From the NCBI GenBank assembly GCA_951812925.1, contig OX638371.1:45606101-45670100 (forward strand): a stretch of DNA of 64,000 bases, given 5' to 3'. This document shows positions 1-11,220 of the stretch, piece after piece. This DNA is from Calliopum simillimum. Lineage: Eukaryota > Arthropoda > Insecta > Diptera > Lauxaniidae. The translations under genes were made by a program, and so were the position numbers. The notes under the pieces are model-generated. The model saw nothing but the letters and a program-made list of their open reading frames with translations, was not told the origin of the DNA and ran no database searches. Within the stretch, counting starts at the first letter, position 1. The number at the start of each line of letters is the position of its first letter.

Positions 1-259
1 TCAGTATTATTATTTGATGTAACATTTGTACAAATAATTAAAACATACCAAAGGCTGAAACCGAATTTATCAAAAATTTTAGTTTTTTTTTTTCAATCGC
101 GACCTTGAAAACATCCCATAACCCTATGTCAGCTGATGCGTTTGCTTACACGTTTTCAGAAATGTATGTTCCTGAAAACAAGCTCGTAAACTTTCGAGTT
201 TTTCATGGTTTACGAGATCAAAGGTATCCCCTTAATTTAAAAATAGTATGTTTCGACTT

Positions 260-1231
260 AAGGCCGAAACCATAGTGTCCTTAGAGTCTTATACGCATTG
301 CTCTCTTTTGAATGAAAAGCCTGTCAAATTCTTAAGCGAATGTGAAACCAAATTTTCACTGGCTATAATGAAGTTAATTGAATACAGCGCTTACTGTCAA
401 ATTCAGTGTGGTTGTTATAGTACCAAATAACATACTCAGTGTTGCCAGCAAATTGTTTCAAATAATACCACTTACTTAAAAAAATAAATTTTTTGCTCAA
501 AATAACACAATCGGAAGGGAGCGCATCACTAGCGCTCTTAAACTGCTAAAATCAGCAGTGAAGTGCATCTCTTTTGCATCCAATAGCGCTTAGATTAACA
601 TTAGCACAATGCGCATCGTTTTCGTTTTAAGAAAAGCGCTTAGAAGACACGCATTGCTAGCTTAGAAAAATAATTTAAAAAAAATATAATTACAATAAAA
701 AACTTTCACTGGCATTGGGATTCGATGTCACAACTCAATGCTCTTAGGTAGATATACAAACTTATTATCACAGCAGGCTATAAAGCTTTGCTGACGACTA
801 ACGTACTATGTATTTCAAATCAAATTTTCTTTTTTTTTTTAAATATTGTAGTTCAAATACAAAAAAAAAATCTCTCAAAGATTAACAAAGCGCAAGAATA
901 CGCATCAAAATTAGCGCTTCGTATTTGTATATTGTGGATGCGCATTCAAATTCTCGATTGGGAAGATCATGCTCGCACCAAGCAAAATTAACCACTTAAG
1001 ATGTACTTTTTTCTTGTTTGCGTAAAATGTAACTTTTTGGCAACACTGAACAATGTTTGCTTAAGAACAAAAGCATAGTGCGTTCAAAAAGCAGCCATGC
1101 TTAAGCAGCTCTCTTTTTATCGAAACTGAACGAAACTTTGCTTAAGGATGTTATGGTTACCATATACTATTTCTATACAAACGCTCTTGCGTAAAATGCG
1201 TTTAAGACTAATGATATTATGGTTCCGGCTT
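260..1231. repeat. Imperfect inverted-repeat element with a second element inside
   Basis: Outer arms at about 260-300 and 1191-1231 are imperfect reverse complements, sharing a GGCCGAAACCATA-like core followed by similar bases. Inside, an 11-bp pair CAGTGTTGCCA (437-447) and TGGCAACACTG (1038-1048) bounds 612 bp. The 8 bases outside this inner pair (429-436 and 1049-1056) share only AACA and a few other positions, so a target duplication is at best decayed. The inner part is rich in AGCGC motifs on both strands. There is no credible coding region; the 60-70 residue ORFs here look like chance. A non-autonomous, hAT-like MITE is the likely reading. Confidence 0.45.
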
Positions 1232-1280
1232 TACAAATAAATATTTTAGTTTTTTAATTTGAAATTTCGATACAACCTAA

Positions 1281-1590
1281 GAGTCAAAGATGTCTAGTTC
1301 TGCAATTATACTGACTAATTATGTCGGGTTTTGCAACGGTATTGTACGAGACGGCCATATTGTCCAAGCTATATCAAATTTTACAACAATTTCACTTCAT
1401 GTCAGGTTTAAAAACCGACTCAAAGTAAGTGATGTCTGGTTCTGCAACTGTACGTGTTTCTTTTATTCACCTTTTTTACCCTAAGACTTTGCCAGTTTTT
1501 TAGGAAACGCAAAGCTTAGTTCAAAGGTACCAAAAGCTCGATTTTGGATTTTTAGTTGGATGCCAAGTTTTGCAATTGTCTACTGATATA
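1281..1590 (+). repeat. Degenerate short repeat, ATGTC..GTTyTGCAA motif
   Basis: A motif close to ATGTCTAGTTCTGCAATTATACT recurs with variation at about 1290, 1320, 1432 and 1560. Spacing is irregular, so this is a decayed tandem or dispersed repeat, probably intronic to the gene that follows. No coding function is supported. Confidence 0.35.
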
Positions 1591-1663
1591 ATATTCAACT
1601 TCAATTTAGTTTACGGAAACTTGCAATGCATATTTATTATATATATTTTTTATTTTTTTACAG

Positions 1664-2211
1664 AATGGCTTGCCAAAAATCGTTAAAAGGTGTCGTTCGA
1701 TGTCACCAACTTTATTAAAATCGATTGACAAATATAATGATTCTGAAATCGATATTATTAATAACGTAATGCTCTATAAAGAAATCAATAAATTATTTCC
1801 AAAGCACAATAAAGCCCTTGAAAGCATTGTGAGATCGTCCAGCGATACTACTGAAAAAATTGACCATAAAATAACGCAAACACTATTGGAAATACAAGCC
1901 CTAAGTGAAATGATTCAAACAAAGGAACTTGAATGGAATAAATTGCTACATTTAAGAAAAGTGAAAGAAGAGATAATACTACATCTTGTCAGAAAGAAAA
2001 ATGTTATGGAACTTAAGAAAAGGCGTTGTAATAAAACGAAATACAATTCCTATAACATTAGAAGTAATGAGTTAGATACGACTAGATCATCTGATAGCCC
2101 TTATTCAGAAAAAAGGAATCCAACAACAGTTCATTCATTGGTTGAAAACCGAGCAAATATGGGGAAAGAGGATTTGGAGAAAGAACAACTAAATATAAAT
2201 AGACTACACAG
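1664..2211 (+). CDS. Internal exon of an unrecognised host gene (basic, coiled-coil-like)
   Basis: An open stretch of 182 codons lies between a strong acceptor (long T-rich tract then CAG at 1661-1663) and a strong donor (CAG|GTAAAA, GT at 2212-2213). The exon is 548 nt, so it leaves two bases of a split codon. The product starts NGLPKIVKRCRSMSPTLL, then has a helical stretch at about residues 60-120 rich in Glu, Leu and Lys (for example LLEIQALSEMIQTKELEW) followed by basic KKR clusters and a polar tail. Such composition suggests a nuclear protein with a short coiled coil, but I do not recognise the family. The phase fits the exon at 7475. No initiator exon is visible upstream. Not transposon-like, and codon use is clean. 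Confidence 0.7.
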
Positions 2212-3151
2212 GTAAAAACAATAAATAAAAAAGGCAATAAGCTTAATTATAAAAAATTTGAGAAAACGTAGTGAAAACTGTTTTTCTGAAGTAACTCCTA
2301 AACGGTAAATTGTATGTGTACTAGGGTGTCCGTTATTTACCAAGTTCATTGTTTCAAGAAGGGACCCCTTGAAATGACGGGCTTAATGGCCAGAAATTCA
2401 AAATCTTCCAGAATAGCGTGCCGCTTATGAAATTTCTTTTTTCATTCAAAAATGTATGGGGAAAGTCTTCACTCGGTGTTTTCCATCATATTAAAGTTTT
2501 ATTTAAATGTAGAAAAATTCTAGAAATTAGGTTGTTTTAAATAATTCATGCATGATAAAATTCCGTTGAAATCAAGGTCATAGCTGGTCCCGTTCTTGTT
2601 TTATGAATGACCCTGAATCTAAATTTAAAAAAATTAAAAAAAAAACTGAGTGCAGAAATTTGGCTGCATGTATGTAGAGTAAAAAAAATGCAAACTGGAA
2701 AGTCCTGGCTGATCCTCTGCAGGAGATACTAATATTTTTTTTAAGCTTTTTATTATAAAATTGAATTTTTGCGTATTTAAGAAAAAAAGACAAACAAAAT
2801 CCTTTTTTCGAAAATTTTAAAATGGTCATAACTTTGCGAATACAAAGTGCAGATGACTATTCAGTAGCTCACTTTAAAGATATAGATTAGTACTAAATGT
2901 ATCAATCTAAAGAAAAGAGCGAAAAACTTTTCTGCAAATTATACATAACCTCAAAAATTGACAAAAACTATGTTTTTGGGATTATACTTTTAGCATAGAA
3001 CATATCCGAGAAAAAAAATATACAGATATAGTTTAAAATAAGTTTTCAAGAAAAAAGCACTATTTTAAAAAAGATTTTTTCAACATTAAGGTAAGGATAT
3101 CTTAAAATCCAGACGTTATAGAGCAATAGTGCGATTGGATTTAGTTCCAGC
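2212..3151 (+). other. Intron sequence, no gene seen
   Basis: AT-rich sequence with homopolymer runs that follows the donor at 2212. The short ORFs are low-complexity and unsupported. I see nothing functional here. Confidence 0.5.
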
Positions 3152-3970
3152 TAGGGAATGCAATACCGGTATCACGGTCCAAAAATCGATACCGAAAAAC
3201 CGGTATTAAAATTTGTCAAATACCGGTATTTCGGTATTAGTTTTTTTTTTTATTTTTTAATAAAAAATATTACTCCGGTTTAAAAAGAAAAGATAGTTTG
3301 AAGAAATGATGCGCAAAATGTTAAATACACAATTGATTTTGAATCAATATCCGACAACACGTGTGATACCAAAAATTCAGGCGATGAATCGGAGAATCAT
3401 GTTGTTGAAAAAGTTCGGCGAATTGTGACAATATTTCGTAAACCAATAAAAAACTACAAAAATTTTGCAAAAATATGTAAAAAAGAGCTCGGAAAAGAAC
3501 TTCAATTAGTTTTGGATTGCAAAACTCGCTGGAACAGTATGTTCGCCATGCTGAGCGTTTTTATAAATTAAAACTTCTTTTTCAAAAGGCTATTACAGAC
3601 TTAAATATTAATGCAGAATATCTGCTGTCCGAAAATGACTTTTTTTTTATTAATAATATAGTTTCTGTTTTGCGTCAATCAAAATTAACAGTAGAGGCAT
3701 GCTGCCGGGAGGATGCTAACGTTTTATCCACCGACGCAATTGTTCAATGGTTAGTATGCTAGAACATTTGGATTCTGATCAATGTACGGAAAAAACAATA
3801 TGCGGCAGTAAGACTTTTAAGACTAAAGCTAAAATAATTTTCTCGATTGCACCAGAGGCGATGGAAAAGAGCTTCAAATGGCGATTACCAAAAACTTGAA
3901 TGGCATGGCTTCGCCAAAAACGGAATCAACTAAAAGTTATGCCGGAATCGTGAGACAAGATCTGAGTTAT
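3152..3970 (+). pseudogene. Decayed hAT transposon with transposase remnant
   Basis: A hAT-like terminal sequence TAGGGAATGCAATACCGG lies at 3152-3169 and is followed by repeated ATACCGGTATT palindromes up to 3240. From about 3340 a transposase fragment can be read in two frames: a stretch ending LVLDCKTRWNSMFAML (about 3505-3555), then a frameshift into ERFYKLKLLFQKAITDLNI and an acidic, helical stretch to 3762. The DCKTRWNS motif is typical of the hAT (hobo/Ac/Tam3, ZBED-like) RNase H-fold region. The catalytic N-terminal part and the C-terminal dimerisation domain are absent or unreadable, and I found no matching 3' terminus. The element is dead and lies in the host intron. Confidence 0.75.
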
Positions 3971-4000
3971 TTTGAAAATGAAAATATCTGATATCTAATT

Positions 4001-4195
4001 TAGTATACGGCTAATAATAAATTCGTTTGACTGATGATGACCTAAAAATCGAAATGCATCTACAATAAATTATAAAAATAAAACTATTTGATTTGTTTTT
4101 ATTTAAATAGCGAAGTCGGTTAAGGCGGTTTAAATTTTTTAATAGACTTCGCGGTATTGTCCGTTTTATTATTAGTATACGGCTAATAATAAATT
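4001..4195. repeat. Direct repeat pair of 23 bp, 172 bp apart
   Basis: The sequence TAGTATACGGCTAATAATAA plus ATT occurs at 4001-4023 and again at 4173-4195. The intervening 149 bp is unique within the window. It could be a short tandem duplication or a decayed target duplication. Confidence 0.6.
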
Positions 4196-4645
4196 TAATT
4201 GCATATGTTTGTTCTTTTTTTTTTATAATACGCAAAAATTCCATCTATAACTTTGAAATCGTTCAACCGATCGTAACCATTTGTATGTACACATAATTCT
4301 GTTTTTACACAGTAGATTGGTTCCAGAAAAAACCTTGTAAAAAAAGACCGTGTAAAAACAGAATAATGTGTACTATCGTATCTCTAAGCTCTAAAATTGC
4401 AACAAGTTATACTTTTTTGATAATTATGGTTTACTTAAAATCAAATAATTTCACAAAATCAGTTAGCAATGGTTATGTTTTAAGAAGATTGAAACCTTTT
4501 CTTAAACATATTAAAAAATTGAGATGCCCTTTTTGCCTTCTTTTTTTTACGCTATCTTTTCTGAGGCGCCCATAGGAAAATTTAACTCATATTGCTTGCC
4601 AAGTGTGAATATGATTTAAAATTTTTATATTATTCAACAGCTTAT
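4196..4645. other. AT-rich spacer, no gene seen
   Basis: Intronic, AT-rich sequence. A short internal repeat, TGTAAAAA(A)AGACCGTGTAAAAACAG, lies near 4335-4363. No supported coding region. Confidence 0.4.
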
Positions 4646-6613
4646 CGACGGCTTATATTCAATACCCTCTATCTACAATTTTCACCAAAATGAGTTTTTG
4701 ATGGCAAACCCTTCAATGTGTCAAATGTCATCTATCATATTAATTTCAAACGAAAAAATTGCTTCTGGAACAATTTTTTTTACATTTAAATAATTTCACT
4801 ATCTACAGCAATCATTTTGTGAAAAGCAAAATCCTCTATCTGCATTATTTTGATAAATAACTTTCGTTTTCAAATCTTTGTTAAAATGTCTGATAAGAAC
4901 AATATTGCCTGAAGTGGCTTACAACTTATAGCAACTAATTATGGGCTCGAAGAGATCACAGTTTTAATATAAGAACGCTAATATAACCACACTTATAAAA
5001 TTATAACAACTTCATCCAGACTCTGATGATGACCAAATAAATCAAAATGAGACCATTACTCATAGGAATAAGCGAACGCATAACTCTACATCAAATGAAA
5101 GAAAGATAAATGCAACAAAGCGAAAGGGGAAACCATTTTTGGGATTTTCGACGACTAATGGAAGTTTCAAACAGAATTCCGGGATCAAAGTGTTCATCGC
5201 AAATGTGTTTAAAAAGTAAATTAAGACACTGCCAGGAATTAAATGAAGAAACAAGAAAAAACTTTTTTAAAACATTTTGGAGCATGACTTGGGAAGCCAA
5301 GCGAGTTTTTGTAAGAGACCATATATCACAGATGCAGAAAAAACGAAGCACAGTAAAAAATTCTAAGATATTGAACAGCTTTATTTTCAAGCTACCATTC
5401 AATCATAAACCAATACAAGTTTGTAGATCTATGTTTCTTTCAACTTTATCTATAAATATGGACATGGTTAGGGAATGGTTAAAACTCCAAAACAAATAAA
5501 TTTCGTTGTTTCTTGGACGCAACAGTAAATCCAAGTCTAGTTCTAAAATGGATGCTTCTAAATTGTACTTAAAAGAATAATTTCAAAACTTGGATAACAT
5601 CGAAAGCTGTTGGCTTCATCATTTATTTCCTGTATACTACACCTTTTGAAAAACTCATTGTTGCTCAGATGGCTGTGGTTATCAAACGCCTTGTCTATTT
5701 TTGTATTGAAAATAATAAAATAATTGAACAAAAATACTTGCAGAAGGGACACACTCAAATGGAATGCGATAATGCACATGCCAAAATAGAGGTAATATTG
5801 AGAAATCAGTTCATATATTTCCCAAATGATTATGTCAGAATAACTCAAGAAGTACGAAAAATAGTAAAAATTGATAATGAAGTTACTAAAATGCCATTTG
5901 AAGCACTATATTTGAACCACGATTTTTTTAAAGATTATACAGCTAAAAATCTTATTCGATTTTCGAGCATTAGACCTGGCTGCAAAGAAAAAATGATCCA
6001 ACAGTATCACAACTAAGGTCCCCTAAATATCTACCAAACGGCAGCATACAATTTAAAGTTAATTTTGAAGATGATTGCGTAGATTTTCCTACCCGAGTTA
6101 AAAAATACGACATTCAGAAAGAACCAAAACTTTTACATTTGGTCAACTTCCGATCCAGCTAAGAAAATGGAAACATTTATAAGAATTAAAGTCTGTAATT
6201 CCGCCCGAATATCATTATTTTTATGATAATTTGAACACGGCGAAGTAGCAGTTACCTGAAGTATTTGTCTTACAACATATTTTGTTCATTAGTATTGAGT
6301 TTTTTGTTAAATAAACCACTTGTTTCAATAAATTTTAATTAACCGTGAATAAAAAGTTCGTACAAAAATTGTTTTTTATAACTGTGGCTCTATCTGCTCT
6401 ATCTAACTACAATATTCTCTATCTACTATAATATCGCGAACAACTAAAATTTTGAAAATTTTTTTATTTGTAGAATTTAGTATCCCTTTTTAATTAATAT
6501 TGTAGTATGTACTTCGATTAATTAATAGTATAAAAAATAGCGAATGAAACAGTTTTTTTGCTCTCCTGAAAATTGTGTTTTTGCAGATAGAGGGTATTGA
6601 ATATAAGCCGTCG
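4646..6613 (+). mobile_element. DNA transposon copy 1, 1968 bp, TIRs and 4-bp TSD
   Basis: The element begins CGACGGCTTATATTCAATAC at 4646 and ends with the reverse complement (TATTGAATATAAGCCGTCG) at 6613. The inverted repeat continues for about 30 bp (CCCTCTATCTAC). TTAT flanks both ends (4642-4645 and 6614-6617), a 4-bp target duplication. Further CCTCTATCT motifs recur subterminally on both sides (near 4829 and 6412). It carries a broken transposase gene. A second copy with the same ends and its own 4-bp duplication (ATAT) lies at 13743-15578, which confirms the boundaries. It sits in an intron of the host gene, in the same orientation. Confidence 0.9.
5020..6020 (+). pseudogene. Transposase-like gene of DNA transposon copy 1, frameshifted
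   Basis: Three frames are needed. The first part (about 5110-5499) contains a Cys-rich stretch, PGSKCSSQMCLKSKLRHC, then FFKTFWSMTWEAKRVFVRDH and VCRSMFLSTLSI. A middle piece reads SDGCGYQ at about 5665-5685 in another frame. The last (5690-6016) contains KYLQKGHTQMECDNAHAKIE and a block ending in FFKDYT..IRPG. Proteins with this motif order occur widely in insects and other animals as uncharacterised transposon-derived products; the Asp of DGCG and the Glu or His of GHTQMECD..HAKIE are plausible DDE-type catalytic residues, but that is inference. I cannot assign a named superfamily. It is inactive because of the frameshifts and missing segments. Confidence 0.7.
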
Positions 6614-7474
6614 TTATACTCCAAGATAAAGGAATCGAAGGTCCTTTTTTATGTAAATCAATTTACCGTTACACTCAACTCTGTCATACGTTTCTAAATA
6701 AGATATCAAAGTTGTGGAAGTATCGTTTTTTGCCATTTCGAGTCCGTTATTTTGTTTTAAAAAAATCTAATATCGGATTCGAAATGAGCGACCCCAAAAA
6801 CTCCCGAGTAAAAATTTTCTTTTCGAAAATATAATAATTTCGACTTTTGGCCAGCTTTTAAGAATTTTTAACCAGTGTGCGATGGTGACATTTATGTTCC
6901 GTCTATTATCGCATAGACATCTTCGGACCACTTTTGTTTATTTAATTTTTTGAAACAGCATTCAAAAATTTATCTGGAATTGAATATGATTGACTCCATT
7001 TTTGTATTAAATTGTATGGCATTTTGATAAAACCAACCTAACTCGAAATTGACTCTCTGGAGAGCTAAAAATAAGCTTGTTTTCTTCTCAATTTTTTTTT
7101 TTTTTTTAGAAATTGGAACAAATGTAAAGGTTTGTTATTGCACGAATACTAAACAAATATTTTCCAGTATTTCATAAAAATATGACGATTACACCAAAAG
7201 AAGCGTGATTAAATTTTATATATACCCAGTGTGCCAGACGGTTCATATCTCCGCTTTTTTATCCGTTACGGATCCGTTACTGATCCGTTTGCGGGAGAAA
7301 TTCCAAAAAAAAAAAAAAACCTAAAATTTGGAAAATTATCTTATCTCGAGTTAGGTTGTTTTGTCAAAAGTCCACAGAATTGTTTAAATTTCAAAACCTA
7401 ACACGATGATGACAGAAATATTACCATCAGATCTACATACCATACTCACATACTAACTCTCTTTTTAAATGTAG
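6614..7474 (+). other. Intron sequence with a small inverted repeat
   Basis: No gene. A pair of imperfect inverted repeats, AAAACCAACCTAACTCGA (near 7026-7045) and TCGAGTTAGGTTGTTTTG (near 7345-7364), bounds about 340 bp and may be a decayed MITE. CCAGTGTGC occurs near both 6872 and 7227. The region ends at the splice acceptor TGTAG (7470-7474). Confidence 0.4.
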
Positions 7475-7727
7475 TATTTTAGTTTCTGGAAATATTTTAC
7501 CAAGCAACTATATTATTGACAAGTATCACTCTCACCGTGAATTGGATATTATAACATCCGAAACTGATTATAGAGATCAATCAATTAGAGGACAAGGTGT
7601 GTTTAAAGATGTTAAAAGGATTATAGCAGATTTTAGAGAAAAAAATCCAGATATGGCACCAAGACGTGGTCGAAGGATAAAACTGAGTGACCAAAAAATT
7701 TACTTAAAAAGTGATGCTGAAAATACA
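7475..7727 (+). CDS. Internal exon of the same unrecognised host gene
   Basis: The exon starts after TAG at 7472-7474 and ends before GTAAGT (GT at 7728-7729), a consensus donor. Using 7475, the first base completes the split codon left by the exon ending at 2211, and the frame stays open: ILVSGNILPSNYIIDKYHS, then RELDIITSETDYRD, GQGVFKDVKRIIADF and MAPRRGRRIKLS. The PRRGRR block resembles an AT-hook-like basic patch. I do not recognise the family; a chromatin-associated protein is a guess from composition. It ends in phase 0. An alternative acceptor at 7480-7482 would break the phase with the upstream exon. Confidence 0.72.
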
Positions 7728-7938
7728 GTAAGTATTTATTAAGGTATATTTTGAATGTTTTATTAAGCAGCGCTTTTCCAACTTGGTTAAATAAACTCGC
7801 AGCCTTATTTGCGGGAATTCGGATTAAGTTAAATAAACGTATAAATTTCTTTACCAATTTTATTTTATAATAGTTGTGTTTTTGACGCCAGTTTATCTAT
7901 GTTAAATTAATCACATTTTTGTCCCATACGTTTTTCAG

Positions 7939-8001
7939 AATAAACTATCGTCGCGTCTCAACACAGCAAATGACGCCTACAAGAAGGCAACTAAACTTTA
8001 A
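7939..8001 (+). CDS. Terminal coding exon of the host gene
   Basis: After a T-rich tract and CAG (7936-7938) an exon begins in phase 0, matching the donor at 7727. It encodes NKLSSRLNTANDAYKKATKL and stops with TAA at 7999-8001. The clean acceptor, matched phase and polar helical sequence support it. A canonical AATAAA is not seen just downstream, which leaves open that the transcript has another 3' end; the MYND exon at 18594 also starts in phase 0. Confidence 0.65.
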   Translation, partial: NKLSSRLNTANDAYKKATKL

Positions 8002-8138
8002 CAGTTCTGTTAATATCTATATATAAATAGGCAAACGAAATCGATTCAGTCCGTTTCTATACCTAAATCTAAACCGATTTGCTTGATTTATTTTTTAGAA
8101 AGGTTGTGAGGAGGAGCAGTGCATAGGATTATATTTTT

Positions 8139-8470
8139 TTTTAAGTGGGAGGTGCCACGCCCCTAAATAGAATAAACGCTCTCACGGCTAAACCACTGCA
8201 TCGATTTTTACGAAATTTAGTTTGGAGATAGGGTAGGTACTAAGAAACGATAACATGACCATTATATTTTTTAGTAGGCTGTGACACGCAACTAAATGAA
8301 AAAAAAAACGCTCCAACGGCTAAGCCACTGGAGCGATTTTTACGAAATTTATTGTGGAGATAGGGTAGGCCATTATGTTTTTAAGTGGGCGGTGCCACGC
8401 CCCTAAATGGAAAAAACGCTCTCTTTTACGAAATTTGATATGGAGATAGGGTATGCACTAAGAAACGATA
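8139..8470. repeat. Three diverged copies of a ~115-bp tandem repeat
   Basis: Units begin near 8139, 8260 and 8375. They share a GTGGGCGGTGCCACGCCCCT-like stretch, then AAACGCTCTC, CGATTTTTACGAAATTTA and GGAGATAGGGTA. The third copy is shortened. Sequences of this style, with GGTGCCACGCCC, also occur in the dispersed repeats near 23.5, 35.8 and 37.4 kb. No coding potential. Confidence 0.75.
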
Positions 8471-8594
8471 ACATGGCCATGACTTGGGCTGTACTTTCAG
8501 TGTTGCCAATCCTTTTACAAACAGCCCAAATTTGGGAATTTTTAACTTAATTCCAAATTATAACATATTGATATTTTTTCAAACGCTATTTTGT

Positions 8595-9118
8595 TCAGTA
8601 GATTGTTTCAAAATTAACTGTTACGTTCCACGATGCAAAAAGTCCATTACTGAACATTATGTTTCCTGCTGGCTATGCGAAAATGTAGCTCATCTCTCAC
8701 GTGCTGGCATAAACGGTAGAATACAGGATATTATCTTGAAAAATATTGGTCTTCGCTGGTGTTGTGATAAGTGCAACTCTTCTGCAAATGAGTTGTGCAA
8801 ATTACTAAAACAAACTCGTAGAGGTCTTGCTGACATTGAAGAAATTTTTCTGCTACGCATGCGAGCTTTGTCCACCTTGTAATAATGTTTAATGTGTGCA
8901 AATTCATTGATGAGCAATCTACCTCATCAAATGTATCTACTGTCCAAAGCATCATTATTGAACAATATTAAAGCTACGCCTTTAAACTTAAATATTCCTC
9001 ATACACTTACTTACCAAATTAATTGACATGAATTCACCTACTGTAATTTCAGTTGAAGAGATTAACTCTTCTCCACCTCCAGATAAAGTGATAGAAGTTT
9101 CAAACAATGCTTCTACAG
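8595..9118 (+). pseudogene. LINE-A ORF1, 5' part, PHD-like zinc finger
   Basis: The frame read through 8484-8882 contains paired cysteines in PHD-like order: CYVPRCKK, CWLCENVAH, then WCCDKC. The usual Cys after the His-containing segment is Arg (AHLSRAGI), so the finger has lost a ligand. A helical stretch (CKLLKQTRRGLADIEE) follows, then the frame breaks near 8860. PHD-like fingers occur in ORF1 proteins of several insect LINE families, where they are thought to bind nucleic acid or chromatin. The remaining sequence up to 9118 is degenerate and ends at the insertion of the palindromic element. Confidence 0.65.
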
Positions 9119-10663
9119 TAGAGGTGTTTTAAGAATGTATGGAGATCCTTAGTAACAACATTTTGATACTTGACACCCCTTAATTTTGTGAGGTTGGAAA
9201 AAAAAATAAATTTGCAAAAAAAAATTTAGGGGGTGGGGTGAGGGTAAGGTTGGCGCATCGAGGTCAAAGGTGAGAGAAAAAGAGAAAAAATTTACATACA
9301 GCAATACAAATGTTTAGGGGTCCTCTCTAGAGGGGTCGAATGTATGACCGACCCACATTATTTTTCCCCCCTCCAACATTTTTACCAAGCATACTTACCC
9401 CCTATCTCTAACCCCTAAGGGGGCTCCCATACAAAATTGACATTTTTAGGAAATCGACCCCCACCATTCCGTGGGTGCCCCTAAAAGGACGAAATGTATG
9501 ACTGGTCCCTAATATTTTTTCCTTCCCAACATTTTTTCCTAACATACTTACCCTGTATGTCTGACTCTTTAGGGGACTCCCATACAAAATAGATGTCATA
9601 GACATGAAAAATATGGAAAGAAAATCGTCAAATAGGCCCATAACTGCCCAGAAGTCACTCCTAGAGGAGTCAAATATATGACCGACCCCCATTAGCCAAC
9701 CTGCAAAGTTTTTTCTTAGCATACCTACCCCCTATTTCTAATCCTTAAAGAGGCTCCCATACAAAGTTACCGTTTTTATATAAAATGCCCCCACTGCCCT
9801 AACTGGCCCACGGGTGCCCCCAGAAGGGTCAAATGTGTGACCGACCCACATTATTTTTTTGCGACCTATATTTTTCTTCCACATACTTGCCCCCTATTTT
9901 CAACCCTGAAAGGGGCTGCCATACAATTTTTGTTTTTTATAAATTTTCCTAGAAATAATGGGGGTCGGTCATACATTTGACCCTTCTAGGGGTACCCATG
10001 GTCCAGTTAGGGCAGTGGTAGCAGTTTTTAAAAAAAACCGTAACTTTGTATGGGAGCTCCCTTAAGGATTGGAAATAGGGGGTAGGTAAGCTGTGAAACT
10101 TTGGAGGGGGGATAATGGGGGTCGGTCATATATTTGACTCTTCTAGGAGAGACTCCTGGGCAATTATGGGCCTATTTGACGATTTTCTTTCCATATTTTG
10201 TATGTCTATGACGTTAATTTTGTATGGGGGCCCCCTTAAGAGCTAGAGATAGAGTTTAAGTATGGGGCGAAAAAATGTTGAAAATATATTAGGGGCCGGT
10301 CATACATTTGACCCTTCTAGGGGCTCCCTGGGAGTGGTAGGGGTCGATTTCTTAAAAATCTCAATTTTGTATGGAAGCACCCTTAGGGGTTAGAGGTAAG
10401 AGGTAGGTATGTTTGGTAAAAATGTTGGGGGAGAAAAAATAATGTGGGTCGGTCATACATTTGAACCCTCTAGAGGTGGCCCCTCTTATAGGACTGTAAG
10501 AATATTGTTTCTCCTTTTCTCTCATCTTTGACCTCGATGCGCCAATCCTTACCCTCATCCCACCCCCAAAATTTTTTTTGCAAACTCATTTTTTTTTCCA
10601 ACCTCACAAAATTGAGGGGTGTCAAGTATCAAAATCCAAAATTCTTGCACTAAAACACCCCTA
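9119..10663. mobile_element. Giant fold-back element, hAT-type ends, 8-bp TSD
   Basis: The 1545-bp element starts TAGAGGTGTTTTA and ends TAAAACACCCCTA; it is flanked by TTCTACAG on both sides (9111-9118 and 10664-10671), an 8-bp target duplication typical of hAT transposition. Nearly the whole element is one palindrome, with arms of about 770 bp meeting near 9900-9945. Each arm holds three to four diverged repeats of about 180 bp with the motif GGTCGGTCATACATTTGACC and its complement, plus TATGGGAGCCCC. No transposase is encoded, so it must have moved in trans. Confidence 0.88.
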
Positions 10664-11220
10664 TTCTACAGCTCTTTCTGCAATCGAATCTCTACCGAAA
10701 TCAGTTTCGTCGGAATGATGTACCTTTTAACGAAGTTGTTGTTAAGGATTCTGGTCAAACTACTGGCCCTTCTGATCCCATAACTGTTAATGATGTTGCT
10801 ACTGGTCAAATTATTGTTAGTCCTTCTGGGTCCTCAACGTTAAATACGGTTGCTTCCGGTGCTATTCGTAAAAAAATGATAGCTTTACCATCAATGAAAT
10901 CTATTGTCATTTCTCGGTTAGCAGCTAATACTACTGAGCTATATGTTTTGCACCACATCAACACCAATTTGAAACTGCCTAATATAAAAGTTAAAGTCTC
11001 TAAATTTAGTTTTTCTTATGAAAGAGTCACTTCCTCGTTTTGCTTAACTTTGCCTCCCAATGTTTTTGATTGATCCCTCGTTTTGGCCTAAAAATGCGGT
11101 AGTTTATGAGTTCGTTCCTCGGCATAAGTCAAATCGTGAAAGTGTTAGCTCAAAAAGTCATACTTTGCCTAAAAATACTCAAAATACTTCTCTGCTTCTC
11201 AAGTTTCTGCTTTAAAAAAC
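10664..11220 (+). pseudogene. LINE-A ORF1, 3' part
   Basis: Resumes immediately after the fold-back insertion. A frame at about 10876-11070 encodes IVISRLAANTTELYVLHHI and a following basic, beta-rich stretch; a one-base shift leads into IDPSFWPKNAVVYEFV (about 11070-11120). The F-W-P-K pattern with a following Val-rich strand matches the C-terminal RNA-binding-like region of the ORF1 at 60.8 kb (NPTLWPKEVKVRDFL), so this is the same protein type. It runs out at a stop near 11215, just before ORF2 homology starts. Confidence 0.6.

Noticed and set aside
248..430. Short plus ORF with several cysteines
   Set aside because: It lies across an inverted-repeat element and has no conserved pattern.
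9408..9722. 104-residue minus-strand ORF in the fold-back
   Set aside because: Encoded by the internal repeats of a non-autonomous palindrome; mirror-image frames occur in the other arm.
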